Source: Streptomyces spinosisporus (GTDB taxonomy: Bacteria > Actinomycetota > Actinomycetes > Streptomycetales > Streptomycetaceae). Taken from it: a stretch of DNA of 64,000 nt. The position numbers and the translations under genes are program-made. The notes under the pieces are model-generated. The model did no database searches. It was not told where the DNA came from and was given only the letters and a program-made list of their open reading frames with translations. The stretch covers positions 186,001 to 250,000 of the forward strand of contig NZ_JALDAX010000014.1 in assembly GCF_022698145.1 (NCBI RefSeq), in the 5' to 3' direction. This document shows, in pieces, positions 32,415-42,043 of this stretch; the first letter of the stretch is position 1, and the number at the start of each line of letters is the position of its first letter.

Positions 32415-32576
32415 GCCACGGTCACCGGTCTGCTCCACCGTCGGCGCGCGAGGCCCGGCGCAGGACCGCGACCGTTCCGCCCACTCCTGCACGGTCGTAC
32501 CTGCATCCGCACGCCTCGCGTACCTGAACCCCTCTCCCATCGAGCCCGCACCCCCACCCGCACAAAAGGACCCTCC

Positions 32577-35500
32577 ATGCCCGCACCACAGTCCGAAAAC
32601 CCGCTTCCCAGACGCACCTTCGTCGTCGCGGCCGGCCTCGCCGGTGGCGTGCTCGCGACCGGCCTGCCCGCACCGGCCCGGGCCGCGGGCTCCGCCACCG
32701 CGGCAGCAACCACCGAGGCAGCAACCACCGAGGCCACCCGCCACAGTTACTCCGCACCCGGCTTCGCCGACCCCGCCAAGGACAGCCGCCCCACCGTCTA
32801 CTGGTACTGGAACGGCCCGGTCACCCCCGACCTGGTGGACCGCCAGATGGCCGACCTGCGCGACAAGGGCATGTACGAGGTCGTCCTGTTCTCCTTCGAC
32901 AACGCCGAGATGCAGCCCGCCTTCTTCACCGAGGGCTGGTTCGACATCGTGGGCCATGTCCTGCGCACCGCCGAGCGCACGGGCATGAGGGTGTGGCTGT
33001 TCAACGACGACCACTTCCCGAGCGGCCGGGCCGGGGAGTACATCGTCAAGGGCGGCACGGTCGGCTCCCGCACCTACACGCCCCGGCCGGAACTGCGGCT
33101 GAAGGCACTGTGGCGGTCGACCACCGTGGTGGAGGGACCGGCCACCGTCGACTTGCGCCACAGCACGGGCGTGGGCGTGGAGGCGGGCCATCTGGTCGCC
33201 GACGCCGGTGTGTCGAACGGCGCCGCCGTCCTGCGGGCCGGGGAGAGCTGGACCGACTGCACCGTCAGCGGCAGCGCGAAGGCCGACCACACCGCGGCCG
33301 GGCTTGTCGTCCGCGCCACGGCCGACGGTCTCGGCGGGTACGCGGTCGGCTTCGACCAGACCGGTGTCGTCACCGTGCTCCGCCTGGCGCAGGACACCGA
33401 GCCGGTGGAGCTGCTGCGCAGCACCCGCACCGACGGCTTCAACAAGACCAAGTACCACACGCTGACCGTCACCGTGCGCGGCAGCGGCCTGTCCGTCACG
33501 CTGGACGGCCGGGACAAGGGGTCCGTCACCGACGACCGGTACGCCTCGGGAAGCGTCGGCGTGCGCGCGGTCGGGGACGAGCGCGGCCTGTGGGACAGCC
33601 TGTCCGTCACGTCGGCCGACGGCAGCACCCTGTACTCGTCCTCCTTCGACACGGCGGACGCCGCCGGGGACTTCCCGGAGCGTGCCGCCCTGGCCTCCCG
33701 TGCCGTGGCCGCCGCGGCCCGCCCCGCGGACTCCGCCGACGCGTCCGACATCGTCGACCTGACGAGCCGGCTCGACGGGGACGCCAAGTGGCAGGTCCCT
33801 GCGGGGCGTTGGCAGATCGACCTGTTCGGCGGAGTGCCGCTCATCGACGACAGCCAGGGCTACAGCCGCAGTTATGTGGACCTCCTCGACGACGAGCCCG
33901 TCAAGCTGTTCCTCGACATCGTGCCCGGCGAGTACTACCGCCGCTTCGGCAAGTACTTCGGCAACGTCATACCAGGGTTCTGGGACGACGAGCCGTTCTT
34001 CGCCTCCGCCGAGGCCCACTTCAAGCGGCTGCCGTGGTCACCCACGCTGGAGCGGGCGCTGCGCGACGTCGGCGTGGAGCCGGGTGTGGCGTACGCGAGT
34101 GCCTTCGACGATCTCGGGCGGCCCGGCCGGATCGCCCGCGGCCGTTACTGGCAGGCCGTGTCCAACCGGTTCGCGCGCTACTTCGAGCGCCAGTCCCGCT
34201 GGTACGACGAGCGCGGGGTCGCGTTGATCACCAATCCCCTGTACGACGAGACGGCGCCCGCCAAGCGGATTCCGTCGACCGGGGACCTGCACAAGGTCAA
34301 CCAGTGGGCGCAGGTGCCCGGCGGCGACATCATCACCGCCGAGTACGTGGCCGGGGAGCAGACCATGCTGCCCCGCAACCCGGTGTCCGTGGCCCATCAG
34401 ATGGGCCGTGACCGGGCCCTGATGGAGATGTTCGGAAACATGGGCTGGCAGGTCACGCCGTCTTTCGTGCATGCGACGGTCGGCGCGCAGGCGGCTCGTG
34501 GCGTCAACCTGACGGTGCTGCACGCCCTGTGGACCGACGAGACGCGCGTCTACTTCCCGCCGCCGTTCGGCCCCCGGGCCCCCTGGTGGTGGGCGATGAA
34601 GCCGCTCGCCGAGTGGATCGGGCGGCTGATGGAGGTCGCCCGCGGCACCTCCAGCGCTCGCACCGCGCTGCTCCAGCCGCAGCGCGCCGCCGAGCAGTGG
34701 ACCGGCACCGACCGGCAGGGTGAGGTGGACGGCGCCCTGTCCGACGCCGCCTACGCGCTGGAGCGGGCGCAGGTCGACTTCGACCTCGTCCACGAGGGCG
34801 CGCTCGCCGGGGACGACCAGCTGCTGTCCAGGGCCCGCGTGCGCGACGGCGCCCTCGCCGTGGGCGCCGCCCGCTACGACCTGGTGGTACTGCCGGACAC
34901 GTACACGCTGGATGCCGCCTGCATCCGTACGCTGGCCGCGTTCGTCCGGGCGGGTGGCACCGTCATCGCGGTCGGCGACCTGCTGGCCGACGACGCCGAC
35001 GGCAACGACCGCTCGCTGGCCCGTGGCCTTTCCGACCTGTTCGGTGACGCGGTGTCCGGCAGCCGCCGCTACGGCGCGGGGCGGGCCGTACGGGTGGCGG
35101 ACGTCTCGGGTCTGCGGGATGCCGCTCACGAGGCCGGGGTCGCCGCCGCCCTACTGGAACCGGCGCGTGACGAGGTGCGGGTGCTCCGCGTCACCCGGGG
35201 CACGGACACGGCATTTTTGTTGAACAACGAGAGCGGCACCGCCGTCGAGACCACGGCGACCCTGCCGGTCGACGGCGTGCCCGAACTGTGGGACCCGCTG
35301 ACCGGCGACGCCGGTCCCGCGCCCCTGTATCGCACCTCCAAGCGGGGCATCCACCTGCCGGTCTCGCTCGATCCGTACGAGACGCGGATCGTGGTGGTCC
35401 GGCACGGAGGTCCGGCCCCGGCGCATCTCACCTCCTCGCCGCTGCCCGTCCTCGCCGTGAAGGAGTCCGCTCGCTCCTTGCGCGTCACCGTCGAGGCCTC

Positions 35501-35999
35501 GGCGCCCGGCGAGCACCGGCTGACCGGCACGGCCGGCGGCCGCACCTATGAGGGCACGGTCCGCGTCGACGATCCGCTCGCCCCGCTCGCCGTCACCGGC
35601 GACTGGACGCTCACTCTGGAACGTGACGGCGCCACGCCCGTCACGGGCCCGCTGAGCAGCTGGACCGATCACGATCCGCTGTTCTCCGGCAGCGGCACCT
35701 ACACCACCACCGTCTCCGTGGAGCGTTCGCTGCTCGACGGGCGGCGTGTCCTGCTCGATCTCGGCGATGTTCGGGACGTTGCGGCCGTGACCGTCAACGG
35801 CACCGCGTTGGAGCCCCGGTTGTGGGCGCCCTTCGTCGTCGACGTGACCGGTCACCTGGTCGCGGGCGACAACCGGCTGGAGGTCCGGGTCGCCAACACC
35901 CTGTCCAACGAACGCAACAAGCCGCTGCCCTCCGGACTGCTCGGTCCGGTGACACTCCGCTTTCGCCGTCGTGTCACGGCCGACCTCAAGCGCGTGTGA
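32577..35999 (+). CDS. Secreted GH106-like glycoside hydrolase (alpha-L-rhamnosidase-like)
   Basis: An 1140-residue enzyme. Tat signal PRRTFVVAAGLAGGVLATG, then a short Thr/Ala linker with the repeat ATTEAATTEAT. The catalytic part opens RPTVYWYWNGPVTPDLVDRQMADLRDKGMYEVVLFSF, the GH106 style of start (R-P-x-V-x-W-x-W-x-N-G). A concanavalin-like domain (about 190-360) is inserted in it, the barrel continues (GFWDDEPFFASAEAHFKRLPW, LTVLHALWTDETRVYFPPPFG), followed by a glutamine-amidotransferase-like segment and a C-terminal galactose-binding jelly roll. Gap to the GH127 gene is 162 bp, same strand. GH106 is the best fit but the family call is from a few motifs. Confidence 0.65.
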   Translation: MPAPQSENPLPRRTFVVAAGLAGGVLATGLPAPARAAGSATAAATTEAATTEATRHSYSAPGFADPAKDSRPTVYWYWNGPVTPDLVDRQMADLRDKGMYEVVLFSFDNAEMQPAFFTEGWFDIVGHVLRTAERTGMRVWLFNDDHFPSGRAGEYIVKGGTVGSRTYTPRPELRLKALWRSTTVVEGPATVDLRHSTGVGVEAGHLVADAGVSNGAAVLRAGESWTDCTVSGSAKADHTAAGLVVRATADGLGGYAVGFDQTGVVTVLRLAQDTEPVELLRSTRTDGFNKTKYHTLTVTVRGSGLSVTLDGRDKGSVTDDRYASGSVGVRAVGDERGLWDSLSVTSADGSTLYSSSFDTADAAGDFPERAALASRAVAAAARPADSADASDIVDLTSRLDGDAKWQVPAGRWQIDLFGGVPLIDDSQGYSRSYVDLLDDEPVKLFLDIVPGEYYRRFGKYFGNVIPGFWDDEPFFASAEAHFKRLPWSPTLERALRDVGVEPGVAYASAFDDLGRPGRIARGRYWQAVSNRFARYFERQSRWYDERGVALITNPLYDETAPAKRIPSTGDLHKVNQWAQVPGGDIITAEYVAGEQTMLPRNPVSVAHQMGRDRALMEMFGNMGWQVTPSFVHATVGAQAARGVNLTVLHALWTDETRVYFPPPFGPRAPWWWAMKPLAEWIGRLMEVARGTSSARTALLQPQRAAEQWTGTDRQGEVDGALSDAAYALERAQVDFDLVHEGALAGDDQLLSRARVRDGALAVGAARYDLVVLPDTYTLDAACIRTLAAFVRAGGTVIAVGDLLADDADGNDRSLARGLSDLFGDAVSGSRRYGAGRAVRVADVSGLRDAAHEAGVAAALLEPARDEVRVLRVTRGTDTAFLLNNESGTAVETTATLPVDGVPELWDPLTGDAGPAPLYRTSKRGIHLPVSLDPYETRIVVVRHGGPAPAHLTSSPLPVLAVKESARSLRVTVEASAPGEHRLTGTAGGRTYEGTVRVDDPLAPLAVTGDWTLTLERDGATPVTGPLSSWTDHDPLFSGSGTYTTTVSVERSLLDGRRVLLDLGDVRDVAAVTVNGTALEPRLWAPFVVDVTGHLVAGDNRLEVRVANTLSNERNKPLPSGLLGPVTLRFRRRVTADLKRV

Positions 36000-36075
36000 A
36001 CCCCCGCCCCACATCGCAGCGTCTCGCACCGCCCTCCAACGGTCCCCGTACTCCTCAAGGATCACAAGGATCACC

Positions 36076-39000
36076 ATGCCCAGACCTGAACTACCCGACA
36101 GGCCAGGTAAACGCGGTGGTGCTCGCCGCGCCCTCGTCCTGCCCGCCGCCCTGACCGCGTTCGTCACCGTGCTGGCCGTGGCCGTCACCGCCGACGCCAC
36201 GGCCGACACCACCATTTCCCCGCACGATCTGCGAACTCAGCATCTGAGCACAGCACTTGGCATCGATGACACCACTCCTAACCTGAGCTGGCAGACCGCG
36301 GCACACGCCGCGAACGCGCTGCAGGGCGCCTACCGTGTGCAGGCCGCCAGCTCGCTGCAGCGCCTGCGCTCCGGCCATCCCGACCTGTGGGACTCCGGCA
36401 AGGTGGCGTCGGCCGTGCCGGAGACGACGTATCACGGTCGTACGCTCGGCTCCCGCGCCCATGTGTACTGGCGCGTCATGCTGTGGTCCGGGCACGGGCG
36501 GCAGGCCTCCCACTGGAGTGCCCCGGCCGAGTTCGAGACCGGCCTGACCCGCTCCTCGGACTGGGACGCGGACTGGATCACCCATCCCGAATGGCAGTTG
36601 AGTCACCGCAGCGTCGAGCCGGTGGTCGTCAAGGTGCCCCGCACCACGGCCCGTTACGTCCGACTGGACGTGACCCGCCTCGGTCTGCCCCTCGAGGAGA
36701 ACTTCCCCGACCGCACCTGGCGGCTGCAACTGGGCGAGATCGACGTGCGCGACTCCGTCACCTCGGCCGCCGGTCTGGCCAAGGGCGCCGCCGTCATCGC
36801 GTCCGAGACCAACACGGTGCGCAAGACCTGGGAGCCCGCCCTCGCGGTCGACGGCCTGCCCAACAGCGCCCTGCAGACCGCGGCGGGTTACTCCAGCGCG
36901 GCCCATGACTCCGCCGACGTCTCCGACCGTCCCGTCACCCTCACCCTCGACCTCAAGTCGGCCAAGACGTTCGACGAGGTGGCCCTCTATCCACGGGCCG
37001 ACGTCCTCACCGACGACGGCCGGGTTCCGAACTTCCCCACCGACTACGCCCTGTCCGCGAGCGACACGGCCGACGGGGCCTTCACCGGCCTGGCGCACGT
37101 GACCGGGCAGCAGGCGCCCAAGCCGTATCTGCCGTCCGGACTCCCCCTGCTCGCAAAGGACTTCGCGCTTCCGCGTGCCGTGCGCAGCGCCCGCCTCTAC
37201 ATCGCCGGGCTCGGCGTCTACGACGCCACGCTCAACGGCAAGCCGGTGGGTGACGCCGTCCTGGAGCCCGCCAACACGACGTACAACGAGCGCGTCCAGT
37301 ACGTCACCTACGACGTCACGAAGCGGCTGCGCAAGGGCGCCAACACCATCGGCGTGGCGCTCGGCAACGGCATGGCCAACGTGGTCAGCACCGCCGACCG
37401 CTACCGCAAGCTCTACGGCAACATCAGCGACCCCAAGCTCATCGCCCGGCTGGAGGTGACCCTCGCCGACGGCAGCGTGCGCACGATCACCAGCGGCGAC
37501 GACTGGCGTACCGCGCTCGGCCCGACGACGTCCTCCAACTGGTACGGCGGCGAGGACTACGACGCCGGGCATGAGATCGCGCACTGGGACGAACCGAGCG
37601 GTGACCGCTCCTCCTGGGAGCACGCGGTCACCGTCTCCTCCCCCGGCACCGAGCAGGCTCCGGCCGTCCTCAGCGCCCGCGAGACCGAGCCGATCCGGAA
37701 CGTGGAGACCCTCACCGGCAAGGAGGTCGAAGGCGCCGCGGGCAGCCGCGTCTTCGACCTGGGCCGCAACATCGCCGGCTGGCCGGAGATCACGATCGGC
37801 GGCGCCCCCGCCGGCAGCGAGATACGCATCTACCCGGCCGAGAGCCTCAAGGACGGCCACGCCTTCCAGTCCATCAGCAACGTTGGATCGCCGGTGTGGG
37901 ACAGCTACACCACGGCGTCCACCCGCACCGCGACCTGGCATCCGTCCTTCAGCTACCACGGGTTCCGGTACCTGGAGTTGAAGGGCGTGCCCGCCGGAGC
38001 GACGGTCACCGTACGCGGCCGGGTCCTGCGCACCGACAACGACTCCGCCGGTGAACTCACCACCTCCGACCCGCTGATCAACGGCATCCACTCGCTGATC
38101 CGGCGCGCCATCGAGGGCAACATGATGAGTGTCCTCACCGACTGCCCCAGCCGGGAGAAGCTGGGCTGGCTGGAGCAGGACCAACTGGTGTTCCCGGCGC
38201 TGGCCGCCAACTTCGACATGGAGGCCCAACTCCGCAAGATCGTGCGGGACATGGCGGACGCGCAGACTGAGGACGGGCTCATCCCCAGCACCGTCCCGGA
38301 GTACACCAGCCTGCCGGGCGCCTACCGCAACGACTCCAACTGGGGCGGCGCCTTCGTCCTCGTACCGTGGCAGCTCTACACGACGTACGGCGACCTCGAC
38401 ACCCTGCGCACCTACTACCCGCGCATGCGGCAGTACGCGGCGTTCCTGGAGAAGCAGGTCTCCGGCGGCATCCTCGACTACGGCCTGGGCGACTGGTTCA
38501 CCCCGGACCGCACCTTCCCGCGGGCCGTTGCGGGCACTTACGGCTACTGGCGCGTCGTGGACACGATGGCGCGGATCGCCGCACTGCTCGGCGACCAGGC
38601 GGCGACCGACGACTACCGGGCGAAGGCCGACGCCAGCGTGCGTGCGCTGTCCGACGCGTACTACTCCACGGACACGGGCACGTTCGGCGGTGGCGGCCAG
38701 GGCGCCGAGGCCCTCGCCCTCGACATGGGCGCCTACCCGGCGGGCGAACGGGCCCGTCTCCTCGGCCACTTCACGTCCTCCATCGAGTCCGCCGGCCACC
38801 ATCTGCTGCTCGGCGAGATCTCCCTTCCGGCCGCGTTCCGTGTGCTGTCCGCCGCCGGACGCGACGACATCGTGGAGAAGATCGCCACGCAGACGACCAG
38901 TCCCAGCTACGGCTACCAGGTCCTGGCCGGCAACACGACGCTGGGCGAGTCCTGGGACGGCGGCCCGGGGCAGTCGCAGAACCACTTCATGCTCGGCGCG

Positions 39001-39351
39001 ATCGACTCCTGGTTCACCACGCGTGTCGCGGGCATCGACCAGACCGCCGACTCGGTCGGCTATCGCGAGCTGCTGATCGACCCTGCGGTGACGGGCGAGT
39101 TGACGTCGGCCTCCGGTTCCTACCGCACTCCGTACGGTGTGGCGCGCACCGCATGGAAGCGGACTGGTGAGCACTTCCAGCTGAGTGTCGACGTGCCGGC
39201 CGGCAGTACGGCCGAGATCCACGTCCCGGCGGCGAAGGGCCGGGTGGACGCTCCGCGCGGTGCACACCTGCTGCGGGCCGGTGACACCGAGTCGGTCTAC
39301 CAAGTGGGTTCCGGACACTGGCAGTTCGAGTCGGTCATGCCGTCCTCCTGA
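36076..39351 (+). CDS. Secreted GH78 alpha-L-rhamnosidase
   Basis: A 1091-residue enzyme removing alpha-L-rhamnose. Signal peptide about 1-42 (ARRALVLPAALTAFVTVLAV, ATADT). Fibronectin-type N-terminal domain with NLSWQT and YRVQAASSLQRL; an inserted F5/8C-like domain (about 175-340: ARYVRLDVTRLGLP, TLDLKSAKTFDEVALYPR); Bac_rhamnosid_N (ARLYIAGLGVYDATLNGKPVGDAVLEPANTTYNERVQY); catalytic barrel with DCPSREKLGWLEQDQL (general acid Glu, about residue 695) and DGLIPSTVPEY; C-terminal beta domain. AAGGA is 5 nt before ATG 36076; gap to the GH106-like gene is 76 bp. Confidence 0.92.
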   Translation: MPRPELPDRPGKRGGARRALVLPAALTAFVTVLAVAVTADATADTTISPHDLRTQHLSTALGIDDTTPNLSWQTAAHAANALQGAYRVQAASSLQRLRSGHPDLWDSGKVASAVPETTYHGRTLGSRAHVYWRVMLWSGHGRQASHWSAPAEFETGLTRSSDWDADWITHPEWQLSHRSVEPVVVKVPRTTARYVRLDVTRLGLPLEENFPDRTWRLQLGEIDVRDSVTSAAGLAKGAAVIASETNTVRKTWEPALAVDGLPNSALQTAAGYSSAAHDSADVSDRPVTLTLDLKSAKTFDEVALYPRADVLTDDGRVPNFPTDYALSASDTADGAFTGLAHVTGQQAPKPYLPSGLPLLAKDFALPRAVRSARLYIAGLGVYDATLNGKPVGDAVLEPANTTYNERVQYVTYDVTKRLRKGANTIGVALGNGMANVVSTADRYRKLYGNISDPKLIARLEVTLADGSVRTITSGDDWRTALGPTTSSNWYGGEDYDAGHEIAHWDEPSGDRSSWEHAVTVSSPGTEQAPAVLSARETEPIRNVETLTGKEVEGAAGSRVFDLGRNIAGWPEITIGGAPAGSEIRIYPAESLKDGHAFQSISNVGSPVWDSYTTASTRTATWHPSFSYHGFRYLELKGVPAGATVTVRGRVLRTDNDSAGELTTSDPLINGIHSLIRRAIEGNMMSVLTDCPSREKLGWLEQDQLVFPALAANFDMEAQLRKIVRDMADAQTEDGLIPSTVPEYTSLPGAYRNDSNWGGAFVLVPWQLYTTYGDLDTLRTYYPRMRQYAAFLEKQVSGGILDYGLGDWFTPDRTFPRAVAGTYGYWRVVDTMARIAALLGDQAATDDYRAKADASVRALSDAYYSTDTGTFGGGGQGAEALALDMGAYPAGERARLLGHFTSSIESAGHHLLLGEISLPAAFRVLSAAGRDDIVEKIATQTTSPSYGYQVLAGNTTLGESWDGGPGQSQNHFMLGAIDSWFTTRVAGIDQTADSVGYRELLIDPAVTGELTSASGSYRTPYGVARTAWKRTGEHFQLSVDVPAGSTAEIHVPAAKGRVDAPRGAHLLRAGDTESVYQVGSGHWQFESVMPSS

Positions 39352-39436
39352 GGTTCGTCGGGCATGCCTCCGCGGCGAGGTGTGCCCGACCTTCCGACCA
39401 TCATCCGAGATATCGAACGAGAGAAGAGGACTGCAC

Positions 39437-41974
39437 ATGGCACGACATCAGATGCCACGACGGCACTTCCTCGGCACCGTCGGCGCGGCCGGTCTCGGCA
39501 GCGCGGCGATCGGCCTCGTGCCGGGCGCGGGCGAGGCCGCAGCGGCCTCGCCCGCTGCTCAAGGCCTCACGGACGCCGGGCACCGGTCCGAACTGCCGTA
39601 TCCGACGCTGCGACGACCGTTCGCCATGCCCGGCGTCAAGGAACAGGACTGGACCGGCGCGCTGTTCGTCGGCACCGGCGAGTCACGGTTCGCCCTGCGC
39701 GTCGGGCTGCTCACCGCGCAGGGCAAGCTGCTCCGCGAGAAAATGACCAACTACCTGTGGCGGATCGGTCCGATGACTCCGGACGGCGCCTACAAGGAGG
39801 TGCGGGTCACCACCGACGACCGCACGATCATGCCCGCGCACCTGGACGCACTGCGCGAGGTGATCGCGCACCCCGACCAGTGGTCGCAAAGCGCGGTCGA
39901 CGACGCCACGGCCAAACTCCCGCAGCTGCAGCAGAAATACGACCAGGTGCAGAGCGAGAAGCGCACCATACGCGTCCGTTACGCGCGCACGGGCGACGGC
40001 AGCGAACTGGTCGGAGCCGTCACCGCACTCGACGACGACACGACCGTCGTGCTCGAACTCTCCTCCCCCTGGGGCGAGGAGGCGTCGTACGCCGTGGACG
40101 GCACCTGTCTGACGGGCAGCGCCCCGGGCCTTGTGGATGCGACCCGCACCGGTCACATACGTCTGTCTCCCACCGAACCCGCCGACAGCACCGGCTGCTA
40201 CGCCTCGGTCGCCGACATGACGGCGGCGGTGACTGGCGGCAGCGGCACATCGGGCACCGCGGTCGCCGCACAGGTCTACCGCCTCGGCAAGGGACGTACG
40301 ATCACCTTCACCGCCCGCGTCGACGACCGTACGGTCAAGGCCGGGACGCCGGAAGCGCACGAGGTGGAGCACGCGCTGGCCGCGGCGGCCCATGTCGGTG
40401 GCGGCAACCTCACCGGCTCGGGACCGGTGGGACGGGCGGCCGACGCCGTACGCGACGCGCTGTCGCTCAACACGAACTACGACCGGGACCGCCGACGCAA
40501 CTACGTGATGTGGGGATGGGGCGGCGGAGGCGGTCTGTTCACGGGCTGGGACTCGGCGTTCGACGCCGTGAACGCCGCCTTCGTCAGCCGGACGCTCGCC
40601 CTGCAGCACGAGACGGACGTCTTCGAGGCCCCGGCACCGCCCAACCAGGTACCGCTGCTGGGACCCCGCTACGACCAGCAGAACTCCGGGCCCATGCACG
40701 CGTACGCCGCCTGGCGGCTGTACACCAAGTTCGGCGACCGCTCGATCCTGGAGAAGACGTACCCCGTGCTCGTCACCTTCCACGACCTGCTGCCCGAGTG
40801 GGACACCGACCGCGACGGCCTGCTGGAAACCCCCTACTTCGGAGACCGCGTCGGCGGCCGGGGCAATCACCTCGGCCTGGACGACAGTCCCGTCTACGCC
40901 GACTACCACCGCGTCCCCAAGCAGGGCGGCAGCGGCGACAAGCGCGACAACACCGACCTCACCGACGTGGCCCTGAACTCCTACTACGCGCTGCTCGCCG
41001 AGACCCTGGCCAAGATGGCGCGCGTGCTCGGCAAACCGCAGGACGCGCAGCGGTTCGCCGCACAGCACGCGACGATCCGGCGCCTGCTCAACGACCGGCT
41101 GTGGCACGCCGAGAAGGGCCTGTACCTGAGCCGCTACCTGGACGGCACGTGGAACGAGGTGGTCACGCCGACCGTCTTCTACCCGCTGTTCGCCGGCCTC
41201 GCCACGCAGGAGCGGGCACGCATCCTGGTCGAGCAACACCTGCTCGATCCAGAGGAGTTCTGGGGCGAGTACGTCGTCCCCAGCGTCGCCCGCAACGACC
41301 CGGCGTACTGCTCCGGCGGCCCGGTGCACCCCGACTCCGAGCACTTCCGCTTCTTCGACCGCTACGGCGAGGACACGGCGCCCGAGCAGTGGAAGGGCGC
41401 GGTGTGGCCGCCGATGAACGCCACCGTCTACGACGGCGTCAAGCGGTACGGCTTCGACGACGTGGCCGGCCGGTTCGCCGCCCGCAGCACCGCGATGTAC
41501 CTGGACGCCTGGGACAAGGAGAACTGGTTCCCGGAGTCCTTCGACCCCGAGCCCGGGCAGTCCGTCATGGACTCCGCGGTCGACACCGCGTGGCGCACCT
41601 ACTCCTGGTCCAACGCAATGCCCGTGCAGGGCCTGCACGAACTCATCTCCGACAATCCGTGGGACGGCGACGCGTCGGCCCTCATGTTCGGCACGCTCGC
41701 ACTGCCGGGCACCAACACCGTCGCCAACGTCCAGCTGCGCGGGCACACTTACGCCGTCTCCGCCGGACCCGACAGGACCACGCTGGTCCGGGACGGTCGC
41801 ACCGTCTTCCGTGCCACGGGCGCCCGCGTCGCCGTCCGCAACTTTGTACTGCACGGCTCCGGCGCCTCCTTCGACATCAACGCCGACGGTCCTGCCCGTG
41901 TCGAGGTCTTCGGCAAGGACGGCCGTACGCGCGGCCGGAAGGTCCCGGCGGGCCGCACCCACGTCTCCCTCTGA
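39437..41974 (+). CDS. Secreted GH63/MGH1-like glycoside hydrolase
   Basis: An 845-residue Tat-exported protein (MPRRHFLGTVGAAGLGSAA). Residues about 350-760 form an (alpha/alpha)6 toroid of the GH63/mannosylglycerate-hydrolase type: NYVMWGWGGGGGLFTGWDSAFDAVNAAF (catalytic Asp in WDSAF), NTDLTDVALNSYYALLAETLAKMA, LWHAEKGLYLSRYLDGTWNEV, PEQWKGAVWPPMNATVYDGVKRYG, SWSNAMPVQGLHEL. The N-terminal 330 residues are a beta domain without a name I recognise. The gap to the GH78 gene is 85 bp. Substrate not deducible; the neighbours suggest a plant glycan. Confidence 0.8.
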   Translation: MARHQMPRRHFLGTVGAAGLGSAAIGLVPGAGEAAAASPAAQGLTDAGHRSELPYPTLRRPFAMPGVKEQDWTGALFVGTGESRFALRVGLLTAQGKLLREKMTNYLWRIGPMTPDGAYKEVRVTTDDRTIMPAHLDALREVIAHPDQWSQSAVDDATAKLPQLQQKYDQVQSEKRTIRVRYARTGDGSELVGAVTALDDDTTVVLELSSPWGEEASYAVDGTCLTGSAPGLVDATRTGHIRLSPTEPADSTGCYASVADMTAAVTGGSGTSGTAVAAQVYRLGKGRTITFTARVDDRTVKAGTPEAHEVEHALAAAAHVGGGNLTGSGPVGRAADAVRDALSLNTNYDRDRRRNYVMWGWGGGGGLFTGWDSAFDAVNAAFVSRTLALQHETDVFEAPAPPNQVPLLGPRYDQQNSGPMHAYAAWRLYTKFGDRSILEKTYPVLVTFHDLLPEWDTDRDGLLETPYFGDRVGGRGNHLGLDDSPVYADYHRVPKQGGSGDKRDNTDLTDVALNSYYALLAETLAKMARVLGKPQDAQRFAAQHATIRRLLNDRLWHAEKGLYLSRYLDGTWNEVVTPTVFYPLFAGLATQERARILVEQHLLDPEEFWGEYVVPSVARNDPAYCSGGPVHPDSEHFRFFDRYGEDTAPEQWKGAVWPPMNATVYDGVKRYGFDDVAGRFAARSTAMYLDAWDKENWFPESFDPEPGQSVMDSAVDTAWRTYSWSNAMPVQGLHELISDNPWDGDASALMFGTLALPGTNTVANVQLRGHTYAVSAGPDRTTLVRDGRTVFRATGARVAVRNFVLHGSGASFDINADGPARVEVFGKDGRTRGRKVPAGRTHVSL

Positions 41975-42043
41975 ACCACCTGTCTCAACCCGCCCGTCTG
42001 AACCACCCATCGGGTCCACCTGTTCGACAACCTACGGAGAACC

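Noticed and set aside
33074..33844. Antisense frame within the GH106-like gene as a separate protein
   Set aside because: Ser/Arg/Pro-rich shadow of the plus-strand gene; no start signal or motif.
31290..34019. Very long open frames antisense or out of frame to the hydrolase genes (for example 31290-34019 minus, 36091-39438 minus, 39364-42702 plus)
   Set aside because: They carry no motifs or signal peptides, are rich in Arg, Gly, Val and Ala as expected from high-GC codon shadows, and lie opposite or across genes with clear family motifs.
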